A stretch of 64,000 bases of DNA from Pseudomonas sp. KUIN-1 (GCF_009176725.1 NZ_AP020337.1:2480001-2544000); one strand, 5' to 3'. Positions 17,379 through 27,913 are shown, numbered from the stretch's first letter. The notes: generated by a model from the letters alone, not told the origin. A program made the numbers and translations.

Positions 17379-18353
17379 TCAAGGCTTCCAGACCTCCACA
17401 TCCTGCGCATCCACCGCCTTGGGCAGCAGCCCGGCAGCGAAGAAGGCGTCGGCGATATGCTGTTGTTCGTCCAGTTGATCGTGCGTGACTGGCTGGATCT
17501 GATAAGCCCGGTTGCTGTTGGCGATTTCAACCGTTTCGATATCCAGATTGCCCCACAAAGGACTCAGCACCTTTGCGGCGTCGCGGGGATTGGCCTTGAG
17601 CCAGATGCCTGCCTTGTGCAACTGCTCGTAAACCACGCTGAGCACTTGTGGGTGTTCCTTGGCATAGCCGGTGCCGGTCAGGTAATAGCGCTTGTAGCTG
17701 GCCAGCCCTTTGCCGTCAGCCAGAGTGCGCGTTGGCAATTGCCGTTGGGCGCTGGTCAGGAAGGGTTCCCAGGTGACCCAGGCGTCAACCTTGTTGTTCT
17801 CGAAGGCTGCGCGGCCGTCGGCGGGCGACAGATAGGCGGGCTGAATATCGGAAAATGCCAGACCGGCCTTTTTCAATGCCGCGATCAGCAGGTAGTGAGA
17901 ACCCGCCGCCTTGGTGACCGCGACCTTTTTGCCTTTCAGATCCCATAGCTGCCGCACGGGCGAGTTTTTGTGGACGATGATTGCCTGCGCGGAAGGCGAG
18001 GCCGCTTCCTGGGCAAAGTAGGTCAGCCGGGCCTGTGCCGCCTGAGCGAAGATCGGTACGGTGTCCGCCACATCCGCGCTGATGTCCACGTTGCCGACAT
18101 TCAAGGCCTCCAGCAGTGGCAGGCCACTCGGAAACTCATGCCAAGTCACCGCAACGTGCTGTGCGGCGAGGGCTTTTTCCAGAGTGCCCTGTGTTTTCAG
18201 CAGCGTGATCAGCGTCGACGACTTCTGGTAACCGATTCGCAGCGTTTCCTGTGCTTCGGCGGGAAGGGTGATGCACAGGGCCAACCCCGCGAGCAGACCT
18301 GCCAGCAGCGCACGGCGATAGCCGGTTTGTGTGTGTTTTATCGGTTTGGGCAT
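17379..18353 (-). CDS. Periplasmic binding protein, aliphatic sulfonate (SsuA) type
   Basis: Type-II periplasmic binding protein with a Sec signal peptide ending near AEA-QETLRIGYQKS. The fold and text (WHEFPSGLPLLEALNVGNVD, WVTWEPFLTSAQ) match the SsuA/TauA group that binds sulfonates or similar oxyanions. The ATG at 18353 is preferred; a longer frame would need a GTG at 18380. It is the last gene of a run with a dehydrogenase and a flavin monooxygenase. No permease or ATPase gene accompanies it here. About 324 residues. Confidence 0.85.
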   Translation of the reverse strand: MPKPIKHTQTGYRRALLAGLLAGLALCITLPAEAQETLRIGYQKSSTLITLLKTQGTLEKALAAQHVAVTWHEFPSGLPLLEALNVGNVDISADVADTVPIFAQAAQARLTYFAQEAASPSAQAIIVHKNSPVRQLWDLKGKKVAVTKAAGSHYLLIAALKKAGLAFSDIQPAYLSPADGRAAFENNKVDAWVTWEPFLTSAQRQLPTRTLADGKGLASYKRYYLTGTGYAKEHPQVLSVVYEQLHKAGIWLKANPRDAAKVLSPLWGNLDIETVEIANSNRAYQIQPVTHDQLDEQQHIADAFFAAGLLPKAVDAQDVEVWKP

Positions 18354-18429
18354 GGCACGCTCGGTATTTGAAGGTGGCACTGAGTGTCAGGAGTGGTATC
18401 CCCACGCAGCGCAATGGCGATGATTTTCG

Positions 18430-19389
18430 TCAGTAGCCACGCTGGTGATCAGCCTGATTCTGCAAGGCCTGCCCGCTGAGGAAACGGTCAAGGTTGGCCA
18501 GAAAGCTGTCGGCTATTTCGTGGCGGCTGTTGCTGGAGATCGCCGAGGTGTGGGGGGACAGGCGTATTCTGGGGTGTGCATACAGGGGATGACCGTCCGG
18601 CAGGGGCTCGGGTTCGGTGACGTCCAGCGACGCGAGGCCAATGTTTCCCCGGTCCAGTGCATTGAGCAGCGCCTCATGATCAAGCAGCCCACCACGGGCG
18701 ATGTTGATCAGGTGCAGGCCGGGTTTGGCGCTGTCCAGTACGTCAGCGTTGACGATGTGCCGTGTGGCAGGTGTCAACGGTGCGGCCAGCACCAGATGGT
18801 CGGCGCGGGAAAAAAGCTCGTGAATGTCGCGTGCACTTTCGACGCCATCAACCTCGAACGGTGTCTGGCTCTGCCGCAATGCCACAACGTTGATGCCCAG
18901 TGCCAGCGCTTTACCGGCCAGGCTGCTACCGATGGCGCCGAAGCCGAGAATTCCGAGCGTAGTGCCCTTGAGTGGCGTCAGTGCAGTGAAATTCCATTGC
19001 GAGTCATGCACCCAGATGTCCGGCAGGTGTTTGGCAGCAGCGAAAATGGCGGCCAACGAGAACTCGGCAATGTTTTCTGCCGCGCTGCCCCGCGAGGTGC
19101 TGACCGGCGGGCCGTCGAACAGCCAGCCAGGATAGAAGTCGATGCCCGAAGACACCACCTGAATCCATTTCAGGCCATAAGGCCAGCCCGGAGGCGGCGA
19201 GGCAGGGGCTTCATAACCATGCACATTGATAGGGCGCGCCAGCAGAATGCTGACCTCGGCAGGCAGGTCGCTCGGCACGCCGGCCGGTACGCCGATGACC
19301 CTGGCTTCTGGATGGGTCACTGCAAGCCGCTCGCGGATGACCTGATTGAAGTCATTATCCAGTTGGCTGGCTATCACGAGTCGGGTCAT
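18430..19389 (-). CDS. D-2-hydroxyacid dehydrogenase family protein
   Basis: NAD(P)-dependent oxidoreductase of the D-isomer 2-hydroxyacid family, 319 residues. The Rossmann motif GFGAIG is at 149-154. The catalytic Arg (R232 in NIARGG), Glu (E261) and His (H280 in LSPHTSA) are in place. The start overlaps the stop of the upstream flavin monooxygenase gene by four bases, so the two enzymes probably act in one pathway, perhaps on a desulfonated or other carbon skeleton. Substrate is unknown. Confidence 0.87.
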   Translation of the reverse strand: MTRLVIASQLDNDFNQVIRERLAVTHPEARVIGVPAGVPSDLPAEVSILLARPINVHGYEAPASPPPGWPYGLKWIQVVSSGIDFYPGWLFDGPPVSTSRGSAAENIAEFSLAAIFAAAKHLPDIWVHDSQWNFTALTPLKGTTLGILGFGAIGSSLAGKALALGINVVALRQSQTPFEVDGVESARDIHELFSRADHLVLAAPLTPATRHIVNADVLDSAKPGLHLINIARGGLLDHEALLNALDRGNIGLASLDVTEPEPLPDGHPLYAHPRIRLSPHTSAISSNSRHEIADSFLANLDRFLSGQALQNQADHQRGY

Positions 19390-20732
19390 GCCACAGCCTC
19401 GTCCGATTGATGGGCGACAGCCTTTGCATAACGATTGGCCGGCACTTCAAGACCGAGATTGTCACGCAGCGTATTGCCAGTGTATTCGGTACGGAACAGC
19501 CCGCGCTGCTGCAGCACCGGCACCACCTGTTCAGTGAAGTACTGCAAACCATCGGGCAGAACGCTGTTGATGATGAAGCCATCGGCCGCCCCTGCTTCGA
19601 ACCATGTCTGTATCGCGTCGGCAACCTGTTCCGGCGTGCCGACGAAGTCGCGGCGGGGCAGGGAGAAGCGCAGGGCGACTTGACGCAGGCTCAGGCCTTC
19701 ATCTCTGGCCAGTTGCTTGATCCGGTCCGAACCGCCTTTCTGGCTGTTGGAGCCCAGATCGCCCAGTTCCGGGAAGGGTTCGTCCAGGGGGTACTGGCTG
19801 AAGTCATGATCATTGAACGGTCGGCCAAGGGCGACGATGGCATCTTCGATCGTCACCAGATCCACGGCCTGGCGATAGCGGCTCTCCACTTCGGCCTCAT
19901 CACGCCCGACAATCGGGCGAATGCCCGGCAGAATCGACAGCGCGTGCGGATCGCGGCCAAAGCCGCCAGCCCGTTGTTTCAGGTCCTGATAATAGGCGCG
20001 TGCCTCATCGAAGCTCTCGGCGTGAACAAAGATCGCATCCGAGTTCTGAGCGGCGAAGTTACGCCCGGCCTCGGAAGTGCCTGCCTGAAAAATCACCGGC
20101 TGACCCTGCTTCGACCGGGCGATGTTGAGCGGGCCTTTCACCGAGAAAAATTCGCCCTTGTGGTTCAGCGCGTGCAGTTTGCCTGGCGTGAAGAACTCGC
20201 CTTTCTGCTTGTCGTAGGCGAAAGCGTCGTCTTCCCAGGAATCCCAAAGGCCCTTGACCACGTCGATATGCTCCTTGGCGATGCGGTAGCGCACCGCATG
20301 TGGCGGGTGTTCGCCCTTGCTGAAGTTATCGGCGGTGCCACTGAGCCACGACGTCACCACGTTCCAGCCAGCCCGGCCGCCGCTGATGTGATCCAGCGAG
20401 GCAAACTGGCGAGCGACCTGGAACGGCTCGGTGTAACTGACCGTGACCGTTGCTACCAGGCCGATGTGCCGGGTGGTGGCTGCGAGTGCGGACAGAATGG
20501 TCAAGGGTTCGAAGCGATTCAGGTAGTGCGGGCTGGATTTCTCGTGAATGTGCAGGCTGTCGGCAATAAACACAAAGTCGAAGCGGGCCGCTTCTGCCAG
20601 ATGGGTCTGTTGCTGATAAAAACCTAAATCAACACTGGCATTGGCCAGCGCTTGCGGGTGGCGCCATTCGCCCCAGCCATGGCCGACCCCGTGGACCATG
20701 GCGCCAAGTTTAAGGTGTTGTCGTCTACTCAT
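19386..20732 (-). CDS. LLM-class flavin-dependent monooxygenase (NtaA/SnaA/DszA family)
   Basis: Two-component bacterial luciferase-like monooxygenase using reduced FMN; the subfamily contains nitrilotriacetate, EDTA and dibenzothiophene sulfone monooxygenases. The protein has 448 residues, with family text [26 protein letters not shown] and [12 protein letters not shown]. No flavin reductase is seen in the window. With the SsuA-like binding protein and the coupled dehydrogenase it suggests use of an organosulfur or aminocarboxylate compound as a nutrient. About 200 bases of AT-rich DNA upstream probably hold the promoter. Confidence 0.9.
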   Translation of the reverse strand: MSRRQHLKLGAMVHGVGHGWGEWRHPQALANASVDLGFYQQQTHLAEAARFDFVFIADSLHIHEKSSPHYLNRFEPLTILSALAATTRHIGLVATVTVSYTEPFQVARQFASLDHISGGRAGWNVVTSWLSGTADNFSKGEHPPHAVRYRIAKEHIDVVKGLWDSWEDDAFAYDKQKGEFFTPGKLHALNHKGEFFSVKGPLNIARSKQGQPVIFQAGTSEAGRNFAAQNSDAIFVHAESFDEARAYYQDLKQRAGGFGRDPHALSILPGIRPIVGRDEAEVESRYRQAVDLVTIEDAIVALGRPFNDHDFSQYPLDEPFPELGDLGSNSQKGGSDRIKQLARDEGLSLRQVALRFSLPRRDFVGTPEQVADAIQTWFEAGAADGFIINSVLPDGLQYFTEQVVPVLQQRGLFRTEYTGNTLRDNLGLEVPANRYAKAVAHQSDEAVA

Positions 20733-20928
20733 GGAGTGTGCCCCGGACGTGATGAAGAAGGTAGATTCACCTCCGCCTGGCGAAAGGGGTCGGTAATGGG
20801 GTCACGGTATGCCTATAAAAAACCGCCGTGAAATTCTTTTTTGTTATAGGTTTATTATTAAATTAAATAATTATTTATGTGATGAGTATGCATAAATTGA
20901 ATTTTATCCGCTGATTCAGGAGTAAGAC

Positions 20929-21819
20929 TCATGGGTTGGCAGCCCGGTCGCCGAGCAGCGGCAGTTTCATCAGCATGTTCTTCAACGCCAGAGCATCCCA
21001 TGGCAGGTGTTCGGCAATGCCAAGTCCGACCACGTCCACGACGCTGGCGACGTCTGTCAGCAAGCGGACGACCTGCTCGATAGTCATCTTGCCCTGAGCA
21101 ACGCCTTCAAAGTCACTGGCCGGGACACCGGGTTGGGCAAACAGCAGAGAACGAAACAGTGCCGGGTCCAGCACGTCCAGGTCCAGATGGATCGCCAGGT
21201 GCCTTGCCCCGATGTCCTCAAGCCACTGCAGCACCGGCTCGCTGGAGTGGGCCAGCGCCTGGGCACCGGCACTGCGCAGCCGGAGACGTTTGATGAACGC
21301 GGTTTCTCCCTCGAGGGTCTCCTGCAGGCCTGCATACATCACATTGGCCGGCTTGACAGGGCGTTTCACCGCGTCGACGAAATCCTTGTCACCTTCGCCC
21401 AGCAGATTGCCCATGACCATCGCATGCGCATGCTGGAAGTCTCTGGGTGTCATGACGTCCGGGTGAGCGTCGACCCACAGCACCGCAAGGTCACCGTCGT
21501 AACGTTCGTTCAGGTAGGCGAATGGCGCGAGGTCGACCAGACAGTCGCCACCCAGAACCACCAGCCGGTCCGGCTGATGCCGGTCGATCAGTTGCCGTGC
21601 AAGGTCGAGCTGCGCGAGCAACGCATGGCGGGCGATAATGCCGTTTTCCAGTTCAAGAGGTTGATCATCGGGTTCGGTTACGGCCACGTGCTCGACAGGC
21701 CCTGACGTGTCCGGTGCCAGCCACGCCAGCAGTTGTGCGCCAAAATGATAAGGTGCGTTGTTGCCGCCCTGCCACTGGGGAAAGATCAGGCGCAGCGTTT
21801 TATCGGGGTGGGTAGTCAT
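20929..21819 (-). CDS. Arginase/agmatinase family protein
   Basis: Ureohydrolase-fold protein of 296 residues. The metal motifs appear as GGDC (90-93, where GGDH is standard), DAHPD (117-121) and HLDLDVLDP. The Cys in place of the first His would alter the di-manganese site, so arginase activity is uncertain; a related amidinohydrolase or a distinct substrate is possible. It lies 134 bases after the AraC-type regulator on the same strand. Confidence 0.8.
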   Translation of the reverse strand: MTTHPDKTLRLIFPQWQGGNNAPYHFGAQLLAWLAPDTSGPVEHVAVTEPDDQPLELENGIIARHALLAQLDLARQLIDRHQPDRLVVLGGDCLVDLAPFAYLNERYDGDLAVLWVDAHPDVMTPRDFQHAHAMVMGNLLGEGDKDFVDAVKRPVKPANVMYAGLQETLEGETAFIKRLRLRSAGAQALAHSSEPVLQWLEDIGARHLAIHLDLDVLDPALFRSLLFAQPGVPASDFEGVAQGKMTIEQVVRLLTDVASVVDVVGLGIAEHLPWDALALKNMLMKLPLLGDRAANP

Positions 21820-21953
21820 CGAGGTTTGCCTTCATCACCGTTCATTGGCACGGCGCGCAGAAAGCGCCGTCAGTAGGGCGGTGATACTGATCGACTCGGA
21901 TGCGGCGTGCTTTGCCTGAACGGTCAATCGCTGTGCCGAAGACGCCAGTCGTC

Positions 21954-22883
21954 TTATCGTGGCTCCAGCAACTGCTGGGGAGGAATGCCATAAGCGTTTT
22001 TGAAGGCTCGACTGAAATGCGAGAGGTTGGTGAAGCCGAAATTCAGCGCAGCGTCGCTGACCCGGCGAACGTGGCGTTTGAGCAGTGCGTCATGGCACGC
22101 CGAAAGCCTTTGCTGCCAGAGCCAGCGAATGGCCGTAGTGCCTTCCTGTGCGAACAGTCGATTGAGTGTGCGTGGGGAGACATGAGTCGCCAAGGCAATG
22201 TTTTCGGCCGTCAGCCCTGTGTCGGGCAGATTATTCAGCAGGAACTGCTTGATGCGCTGCAGTTGCTGCATTTGATGAGACTGACGTCGGATATCGGTGT
22301 CGCCAAACACCGAGTCGAAGGCGGTAGACAGTACGTCCAGCAGTGATGCATTGAGTCGTTCGCTCAGCGGGTCCGATAAACCCTCTGCGTTCCAGGCTTC
22401 GGTCAACACGACGGCGGCAACACGACCCAATGCCGAATGGCCATCCAGCGTCCGGCACACCAGTCGTTCGGCACTGGGGATGTGTTGCAGCAACAGCTTG
22501 CGGGGCACCGTCAGGACAATCTGATCGTCCCCTTCGGGGTAACGGCATGCGTAAGGCTGTGCGCTATCGTAAAGGACGATATCGCCAGCGCCTTGCCGGG
22601 ACTCCCTGTCGTTCTGCACGACAAGCGCGTCGGGACACAAAGAGAGCGTGAGGAGGAAGTGATCGCTTTCCCTGTCTTGCTGCAAGCGCCGGTAATGCAG
22701 GGGGGATGACTGGATCCGGGTGAAAGTAACGCTACCCTGACCCCTGACGTTCAGTCTGCCGTCAAACGGCGCTTCGTTCAGGGGCTGGCTGGCGACCAGG
22801 CCATACGTCGAACTCACAACCTCCTGCCAGGCGTCGAAACGATCCTCGGGTCGTAGTGGTTCGACTGGGAAAATCATGGCCAT
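21954..22883 (-). CDS. AraC-family transcriptional regulator
   Basis: An N-terminal cupin-like AraC-binding domain of the FeaR type (about 1-190) is followed by a C-terminal double helix-turn-helix, with the second helix pair seen in VSDAALNFGFTNLSHFSRAFKNAYG cut here only for description (about residues 270-295). The protein has 309 residues. The ATG at 22883 has AGAGG seven bases upstream; a second ATG lies two codons later. It may control the arginase-family gene that follows on the same strand; targets are unproven. Confidence 0.87.
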   Translation of the reverse strand: MAMIFPVEPLRPEDRFDAWQEVVSSTYGLVASQPLNEAPFDGRLNVRGQGSVTFTRIQSSPLHYRRLQQDRESDHFLLTLSLCPDALVVQNDRESRQGAGDIVLYDSAQPYACRYPEGDDQIVLTVPRKLLLQHIPSAERLVCRTLDGHSALGRVAAVVLTEAWNAEGLSDPLSERLNASLLDVLSTAFDSVFGDTDIRRQSHQMQQLQRIKQFLLNNLPDTGLTAENIALATHVSPRTLNRLFAQEGTTAIRWLWQQRLSACHDALLKRHVRRVSDAALNFGFTNLSHFSRAFKNAYGIPPQQLLEPR

Positions 22884-23073
22884 GTCTGCCTCTGCGAAGA
22901 GCGTCTTTCACGAAGTGATAGGCTTCAAGGTTATCAGACGTTGATCCAGAGCAAGACCCCTGCGTCTACAGTGCTCCAGTGTGACGAAAATAATTGATAT
23001 GTCAGTGATCCGGCCGATATAGGCCTACGTATGCTGCGCTCTGCTTATCCAAGCCTTCCAGAACAGGAGTTCC

Positions 23074-23160
23074 ATGGATCCGCGTCTTGCTGGACTTTCC
23101 TTCTTGCTGACCCTGGGCTGGACTGGCGCAGTCATTCTTGTCATCTGGTTCTATTACTGA
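23074..23160 (+). CDS. 28-residue single-span membrane protein
   Basis: ATG with a strong ribosome site (AGGAG, five bases away) opens a 28-codon frame: a short polar head (MDPRLAG) followed by one hydrophobic helix ending WFYY. Size and layout are those of bacterial small membrane proteins that modulate larger complexes. The family was not recognised. The 190 bases upstream contain no other gene. Confidence 0.55.
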   Translation: MDPRLAGLSFLLTLGWTGAVILVIWFYY

Positions 23161-23213
23161 TGACGGCGAGTTGTTCAAAGCAGGTAAAGGAATGGTGTAC
23201 CAGGCGCGCTTAG

Positions 23214-23417
23214 CCGACTACCGGCCAGGCCAAGGGGTGTCTGTGTGTGTGGTGGCGAACCAGTTGCCCTAAAGCTGTTCCGTTTGATGCCGATGTTAAT
23301 GCTACAGCTACCTGCCAAGTGGAGTCGGTCATTCCATCCGACGCTGATGAACTGCAGTTTGCGCTATGGACGGCATTGAGAAAGACGATTAACCGGCTTG
23401 ATCGGCAGCCTCCATAG
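23214..23417 (+). other. Unassigned open stretch upstream of the PAS chemoreceptor
   Basis: One frame is open from 23214 to a TAG at 23417, and its last 45 codons have a protein-like composition (VPFDADVNATATCQVESV and on). No good start codon with a ribosome site is seen, and a FliA-like promoter match (23270-23296) lies inside it. It may be a decayed small gene or a non-coding leader. Confidence 0.25.
23270..23296 (+). promoter_or_regulatory. FliA (sigma-28) promoter candidate for the PAS chemoreceptor
   Basis: TAAA, 15 bases, GCCGATGT, against the consensus TAAA-N15-GCCGATAA. It lies about 210 bases before the chemoreceptor ATG. Spacing is the same as in the other five chemoreceptor promoters in this window. 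Confidence 0.45.
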
Positions 23418-23506
23418 TCCACACATCGGTGTGTCTGACAGGGCTCGCGGAAACCGGCGCTTTATAACAATACTTCCATAGATGCTTACTCGCAGAGTAT
23501 TTCCAC

Positions 23507-25639
23507 ATGTCGACCACAATTGAAACCACCCACAGGGACAAGGCCGGGCTGGAACTTGATCTTCACTCGCTGATGACGGCCATTGACCGCTCCCAGGCGA
23601 TGATCGAGTTCGATCTTGATGGCAATATCCTGCGGGCCAATACCAATTTTCTGGATTGCGTCGGTTATCGGCTGGATGAGGTCCAAGGTCGGCATCACCG
23701 CATGTTCTGCACGCCGGAACATGCATCCAGCGTCGAATATGTGACGTTTTGGGAAAAACTCGGCAAGGGCGCTTTCGACGAAGGGCAGTACAAGCGCCTG
23801 GGCAAGAACGGGCGCGAGATCTGGTTGCAGGCGACTTATAACCCGGTGTTCGACGAGCAGGGCAACCCGTTCAAGGTGGTGAAGTTCGCCACAGACGTCA
23901 CTGCGCAACGCAAGTCCAATGCCGAGTACGAAGGCAAGGTCGCGGCCATCGATCGCTCGCAGGGCATCATCGAGTTCGACCTGAACGGTCGCGTGCTCAA
24001 CGCCAACGAAAACTTTCTCAAGGTCCTGGGCTATCGTCTGGATGAGATTCAAGGCCAGCACCATCGCATGTTTTGCGAAGACGACTACCTTAACAGCCCG
24101 GCCTACCGTGCCTTCTGGGCCAAGCTCGAACGTGGCGAGTATGACTCCGGGGAATACAAGCGCATCGGCAAGAATGGTCGCGAGCTGTGGATCAGCGCCA
24201 CTTACAACCCGATATTCGACCCGGATGGTCGTCCTTACAAGGTCGTGAAGTTCGCCAACGATGTGACCGAGAGCCGCATTCGTCAGGCTGAGTCCGCAGG
24301 CAAGGTGACGGCCATCGAACGTTCTCAGGCGGTGATCGAATTCGATCTGACGGGCAAGGTGCTGCACGCCAACCGCAATTTTCTGGCGGTATTCGGCTAC
24401 GAACTCGATGAAATCGTCGGTGAACACCACCGTATGTTCTGCTCCGAGGAATTCGTCAGCAGCCTGCAGTATCGTGAGCTCTGGGAGAAGCTGGGGCGCG
24501 GCGAGTACGACGCCAACGAATACAAGCGCAAGCGCAAGGACGGTAAGGAGATCTGGATTCAGGCCACCTACAACCCGATTTTCGATGCACAGGGCAAACC
24601 CTACAAGATCGTCAAGTTCGCGCTCGACGTGACTGTGGCCAAGGAAACCAGCGTCGAGGACCAGGGCAAGGTGAATGCCATCGACCGCGCCCAGGCCGTC
24701 ATCGAATTCGACATGGCCGGCAACATCATCACCGCCAATGCCAACTTCCTCAAAGCGCTGGGTTATGGCCTGCTGGAAATCAAAGGCAAGCATCACCGTA
24801 TCTTCTGTGAGGAAGAGTATGTGCGCGGCACCGAGTACCGTGAGTTCTGGCACGGGCTGGGGCAGGGCGAGTTCTACTCCGGGCGCTTCATGCGTGTCAG
24901 CAAGTACGGGCAGAAAATCTGGATTCAGGCGACGTACAGCCCGATTTTCGACCACGACGGCTTGCCGTTCAAAGTGGTGAAATTCGCCACTGATATTACC
25001 CGTCAAGTCGAGATGGAACAGGCGATAGAGGCCAAGACCCGCGCCATGGGCGAGTCGGTGAAAGCACTGATGAACGCCATTTCCTACGTCGCACAAAGCA
25101 CCGAGACAGCCACCGATCTGGCCAGAATGACGCGTGAGCAGGCCAGTTCCGGTTCGCAGACGCTGGTCAAGGCGTCCGACGCGATGGGCATGATTGCCAA
25201 GTCCGCCGAGGGCATTCAGGACATCATTCAGGTGATCAGCGAGATCGCCAGTCAGACCAACATGCTGGCCTTCAACGCGGCCATCGAAGCGGCCAGGGCC
25301 GGTGAGCATGGCCTGGGCTTTTCGGTAGTCGCCGACGAGGTGCGCAAGCTGGCCGAGAAGTCCTCGCGTGCGACCAAGGAAATCAACAAGCTGATTCTGG
25401 AAACGGTCAGCCGGATCGAGTCGGGCAACGAGATTTCGCGCAGTGCCGGCGAAGCCTTCGAACACATCGTGGAAGGCGTGATGCAGACCACTCAGGCGAT
25501 CGACGGGATCAACACGGCGACCGAGAAGCAACGCCTGTCGGCGCAGGAAGTCGAGACCCTGATTGTCGAGCTGCATAAAGCCAACCTGACTGGCTATACC
25601 GAAACGCTGAACAAGGTATCCATCGGACAACCTGCATGA
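23507..25639 (+). CDS. Cytoplasmic chemoreceptor with four PAS domains (BdlA-like)
   Basis: Soluble methyl-accepting protein of 710 residues with no membrane segment. Four PAS repeats recur every 122 residues; the AI(D/E)R(S/A)Q motif is at 25, 147, 269 and 391 and HHR(M/I)FC at 63, 185, 307 and 429. The MCP signalling domain follows; its hairpin tip reads [19 protein letters not shown] with F and M at sites that are usually L, then [13 protein letters not shown]. The HHRMFC-type PAS plus MCP layout is that of BdlA, the Pseudomonas aeruginosa biofilm dispersion sensor, which has only two PAS domains. The stop overlaps the triple-CheW gene, which probably serves as its partner. Confidence 0.92.
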   Translation: MSTTIETTHRDKAGLELDLHSLMTAIDRSQAMIEFDLDGNILRANTNFLDCVGYRLDEVQGRHHRMFCTPEHASSVEYVTFWEKLGKGAFDEGQYKRLGKNGREIWLQATYNPVFDEQGNPFKVVKFATDVTAQRKSNAEYEGKVAAIDRSQGIIEFDLNGRVLNANENFLKVLGYRLDEIQGQHHRMFCEDDYLNSPAYRAFWAKLERGEYDSGEYKRIGKNGRELWISATYNPIFDPDGRPYKVVKFANDVTESRIRQAESAGKVTAIERSQAVIEFDLTGKVLHANRNFLAVFGYELDEIVGEHHRMFCSEEFVSSLQYRELWEKLGRGEYDANEYKRKRKDGKEIWIQATYNPIFDAQGKPYKIVKFALDVTVAKETSVEDQGKVNAIDRAQAVIEFDMAGNIITANANFLKALGYGLLEIKGKHHRIFCEEEYVRGTEYREFWHGLGQGEFYSGRFMRVSKYGQKIWIQATYSPIFDHDGLPFKVVKFATDITRQVEMEQAIEAKTRAMGESVKALMNAISYVAQSTETATDLARMTREQASSGSQTLVKASDAMGMIAKSAEGIQDIIQVISEIASQTNMLAFNAAIEAARAGEHGLGFSVVADEVRKLAEKSSRATKEINKLILETVSRIESGNEISRSAGEAFEHIVEGVMQTTQAIDGINTATEKQRLSAQEVETLIVELHKANLTGYTETLNKVSIGQPA

Positions 25640-27123
25640 GCAGCCTGAATGCCTATGGCGTCGTGCAGATCAATGGCGTGTATCTGGCGGTGGTTGCCGA
25701 TGCGTTGATGGAGGCCGTGCACTGGCCCGCTGATCTGAATCCCCATCCGTTGACCCGGGGAGCGCTGCGCGGGGTGTTTACCTTGCGTGGCAAACCGGTG
25801 CCATTGGTCGACCTGCGGGCTCAACTGGCGGAGGGCGGCGATATGTCTTCGCCGACGCCACTGGTCGCGATTCTCAAGTATGGCGGCGGTTACCTCGGGC
25901 TGGCGATCGATGCGGTGTGCGACATTCTCAAGGCCCGTGATTCTCAGTTCAGCCCACTGGGGCCCGAGGGCAGCGCTGTCGGGCTGCTGCCCTCTCTGCT
26001 GCTCGGCTCTGAAGAGTCGCGGATGATCTACAAGCTTGATCTTGCCTTCATGAGTGGTTTGCCAGGCGTACTGTTCGCTGCCGATCCCAACGCGCAAGTG
26101 CTCAAGGACGAGGCGCTGGCCGCCAAGAACCGTTTGCTGCATTACCTGGTGTTCGAGTGCGACGGCCGTAACTTCTGTATCGATGCCAGCGTTGTGACCG
26201 AGTTGGTGGACGAACCCGAGATCACGGCGTCGGATTTTGCCAGTGACTGCTGCTTTGGCGTCACCTCGGTGCGTGGCACCAAGGTCCCGGCGCTCAACCT
26301 GTCCGAAGTGCTTGGCCTGGACCACCAGCGTCAGACGTCCAAGCCGCAGTTGCTGCTGTTGACTGCGCCGGACGGGCGGGTCTGCGGGTTCGGCTACGAC
26401 CGCATGGTCGCCATTCAGCGTCAGGATCCGGACAGTCTGTTGGCGGCGCCGGGCTATGGCCTGCCGCATCCAGAGCTGCTCGCCGGGGTAATGAACCTGG
26501 AGGAGGGGCAGCAAGCCTTGTTGCTTGATCATCCGATGCTGTTGCAGCGTCCGGAAGTCAAAAGCTACACCCAGGTTTACCAACACGACGTCAAACCTGC
26601 CCAGGCCTCGCACGATGTGACCAAGGCCATGCTGCGCCACGCCTGCCTGCTGTTCGATGCGCCGACCCGCTTCGTCGCACCGTTGAGCCAGATCGTGGAA
26701 ATCATGAGCATGCCGCAGCAACTGATCGGCCTGTCGCAGCCGGAAACGCATTTGCTGGGACAGTTCAATCTGCGCGGCGAACAGGTGCCGCTGATCTGCC
26801 TGAGCAGCCTGTTGGGCGAAGGGGCACAGGTCCAGGGCGAAGCGTCGCGTGTATTGATCGTGCGTGGCGAGCGGCTGTGCTTCGGTTTTGCCGTGAACCG
26901 CGTCGATGCGATCGACGCCTTCAATCAGTTCGATCCGGCCATGCTGGAACAAGGCTGGCAAGCCAGTACCGGCAAGGGCATTTCGGTCAATGACCGGGTC
27001 CGTTCGCTGGTCAGCGTCGGCAGTCAGGAGCGCAGCTGGCGCGCGACCCTGCTCGATCTGCAGGGCCTGGCCCGACAACTGGAATGCAACGTCAATCAGC
27101 GCCGCACTGTGCAATCAGTCTGA
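25636..27123 (+). CDS. Protein with three tandem CheW-like domains
   Basis: Scaffold of chemosensory arrays, 495 residues, containing three CheW folds (about 1-150, 153-310 and 335-490). Each has the LRGxxVPLxxL or [11 protein letters not shown] strand and a second half-barrel, for example [13 protein letters not shown] and [13 protein letters not shown]. Usual CheW has one domain of about 160 residues. The four-base overlap with the PAS receptor gene implies matched synthesis and a dedicated signalling unit. No CheA or CheY gene is adjacent, so it would have to join arrays formed with kinases encoded elsewhere. Confidence 0.9.
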   Translation: MSSLNAYGVVQINGVYLAVVADALMEAVHWPADLNPHPLTRGALRGVFTLRGKPVPLVDLRAQLAEGGDMSSPTPLVAILKYGGGYLGLAIDAVCDILKARDSQFSPLGPEGSAVGLLPSLLLGSEESRMIYKLDLAFMSGLPGVLFAADPNAQVLKDEALAAKNRLLHYLVFECDGRNFCIDASVVTELVDEPEITASDFASDCCFGVTSVRGTKVPALNLSEVLGLDHQRQTSKPQLLLLTAPDGRVCGFGYDRMVAIQRQDPDSLLAAPGYGLPHPELLAGVMNLEEGQQALLLDHPMLLQRPEVKSYTQVYQHDVKPAQASHDVTKAMLRHACLLFDAPTRFVAPLSQIVEIMSMPQQLIGLSQPETHLLGQFNLRGEQVPLICLSSLLGEGAQVQGEASRVLIVRGERLCFGFAVNRVDAIDAFNQFDPAMLEQGWQASTGKGISVNDRVRSLVSVGSQERSWRATLLDLQGLARQLECNVNQRRTVQSV

Positions 27124-27178
27124 ACCGAATGCGCCGCGCGTGGCCTTATTTGAGTGTCCACCAGCGGAGTCAACGACC

Positions 27179-27304
27179 ATGACTGACAAGAAAGACGAGA
27201 AAAAACCGGAACCGCAAAGCGATGTGCCCGCGCACTCGACGCCCGAAGAAAAGGAACGCCTGAAAGACTTCAACAAGGACGGCATCCCGCCTGGGGTTTG
27301 CTGA
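27179..27304 (+). CDS. 41-residue charged protein
   Basis: ATG with GGAG about nine bases upstream; the product is very hydrophilic (MTDKKDEKKPEPQSD to the end GIPPGVC) and probably disordered. It lies 55 bases after the triple-CheW gene on the same strand and is followed by a terminator. No function is recognised. The C-terminal Cys is notable. Confidence 0.6.
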   Translation: MTDKKDEKKPEPQSDVPAHSTPEEKERLKDFNKDGIPPGVC

Positions 27305-27328
27305 TCAGCCTGCGGTAGTGTTCACGTG

Positions 27329-27354
27329 ACGCCCGGTCTGTTCAGGCCGGGCGT
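27329..27354 (+). terminator. Terminator after the chemoreceptor-CheW operon
   Basis: ACGCCCGG (27329-27336) pairs with CCGGGCGT (27347-27354) around a ten-base loop and is followed by TGTCGTTTCT. It closes the 23507-27304 transcription unit. Confidence 0.7.
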
Positions 27355-27391
27355 TGTCGTTTCTGAAAGCCTGACTGGGCTTTGTCTAGAC

Positions 27392-27790
27392 TCACGCGTC
27401 GCGCAGCAGGTCGTTGGCGTTGAGCAACTGATAGGCGATCTGTGGACGTGCTTCCAGGGCGCGGCGGATGGCGGCAGGTATCGATTGGCGCGTCTTGCGA
27501 CACAGCCCGACCTTTTCCTCGACGACAATGCTGATGCCGCGCATGGTGCGCACTTCATTGAAGCCCGGCGCGACGTCGACACGCACGCCCAGTTGCTGGA
27601 AAATCTTGCGCTGCATGTGCTCCAGGTCTTCCAGACTGTCGATACGCTCCAGGCGATCCAGCAGGCTTTTCTCTGCGTCGCGGGACAGCAGCAGAATCCG
27701 CAGGTCTGCATCTTCCGCGTCCAGCAGCTCGCGCTTGCAGTCGCAAGCGCCGGGCGGGCAAGGGTTACGGATTTTCAAAGGCGCGTTCAT
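27392..27790 (-). CDS. Conserved hypothetical protein with N-terminal Cys cluster
   Basis: 132 residues. A Cys cluster near the N-terminus (C11, C16, C18 in NPCPPGACDCKRE) could bind metal. The rest is predicted helical, with acidic and basic stretches and no membrane segment. The family was not recognised. It is monocistronic on the minus strand, between the terminator at 27329 and the MBL-fold gene. Confidence 0.7.
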   Translation of the reverse strand: MNAPLKIRNPCPPGACDCKRELLDAEDADLRILLLSRDAEKSLLDRLERIDSLEDLEHMQRKIFQQLGVRVDVAPGFNEVRTMRGISIVVEEKVGLCRKTRQSIPAAIRRALEARPQIAYQLLNANDLLRDA

Positions 27791-27913
27791 GGGCGCAGCA
27801 TAGCGACTGATATGGGCGTCTGACCATAGCTGAGTGCATGTGCGCCGCGCAGTTAAAAAGCCTGGCCCCTGCCGATATTCGCAGCGCTCCGCCGGGGCCT
27901 TACAGGTGCCGGA

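Noticed and set aside
23486..25630. 714-codon minus-strand frame opposite the PAS receptor
   Set aside because: Antisense shadow of a repeated coding sequence; its internal repeats mirror the PAS repeats.
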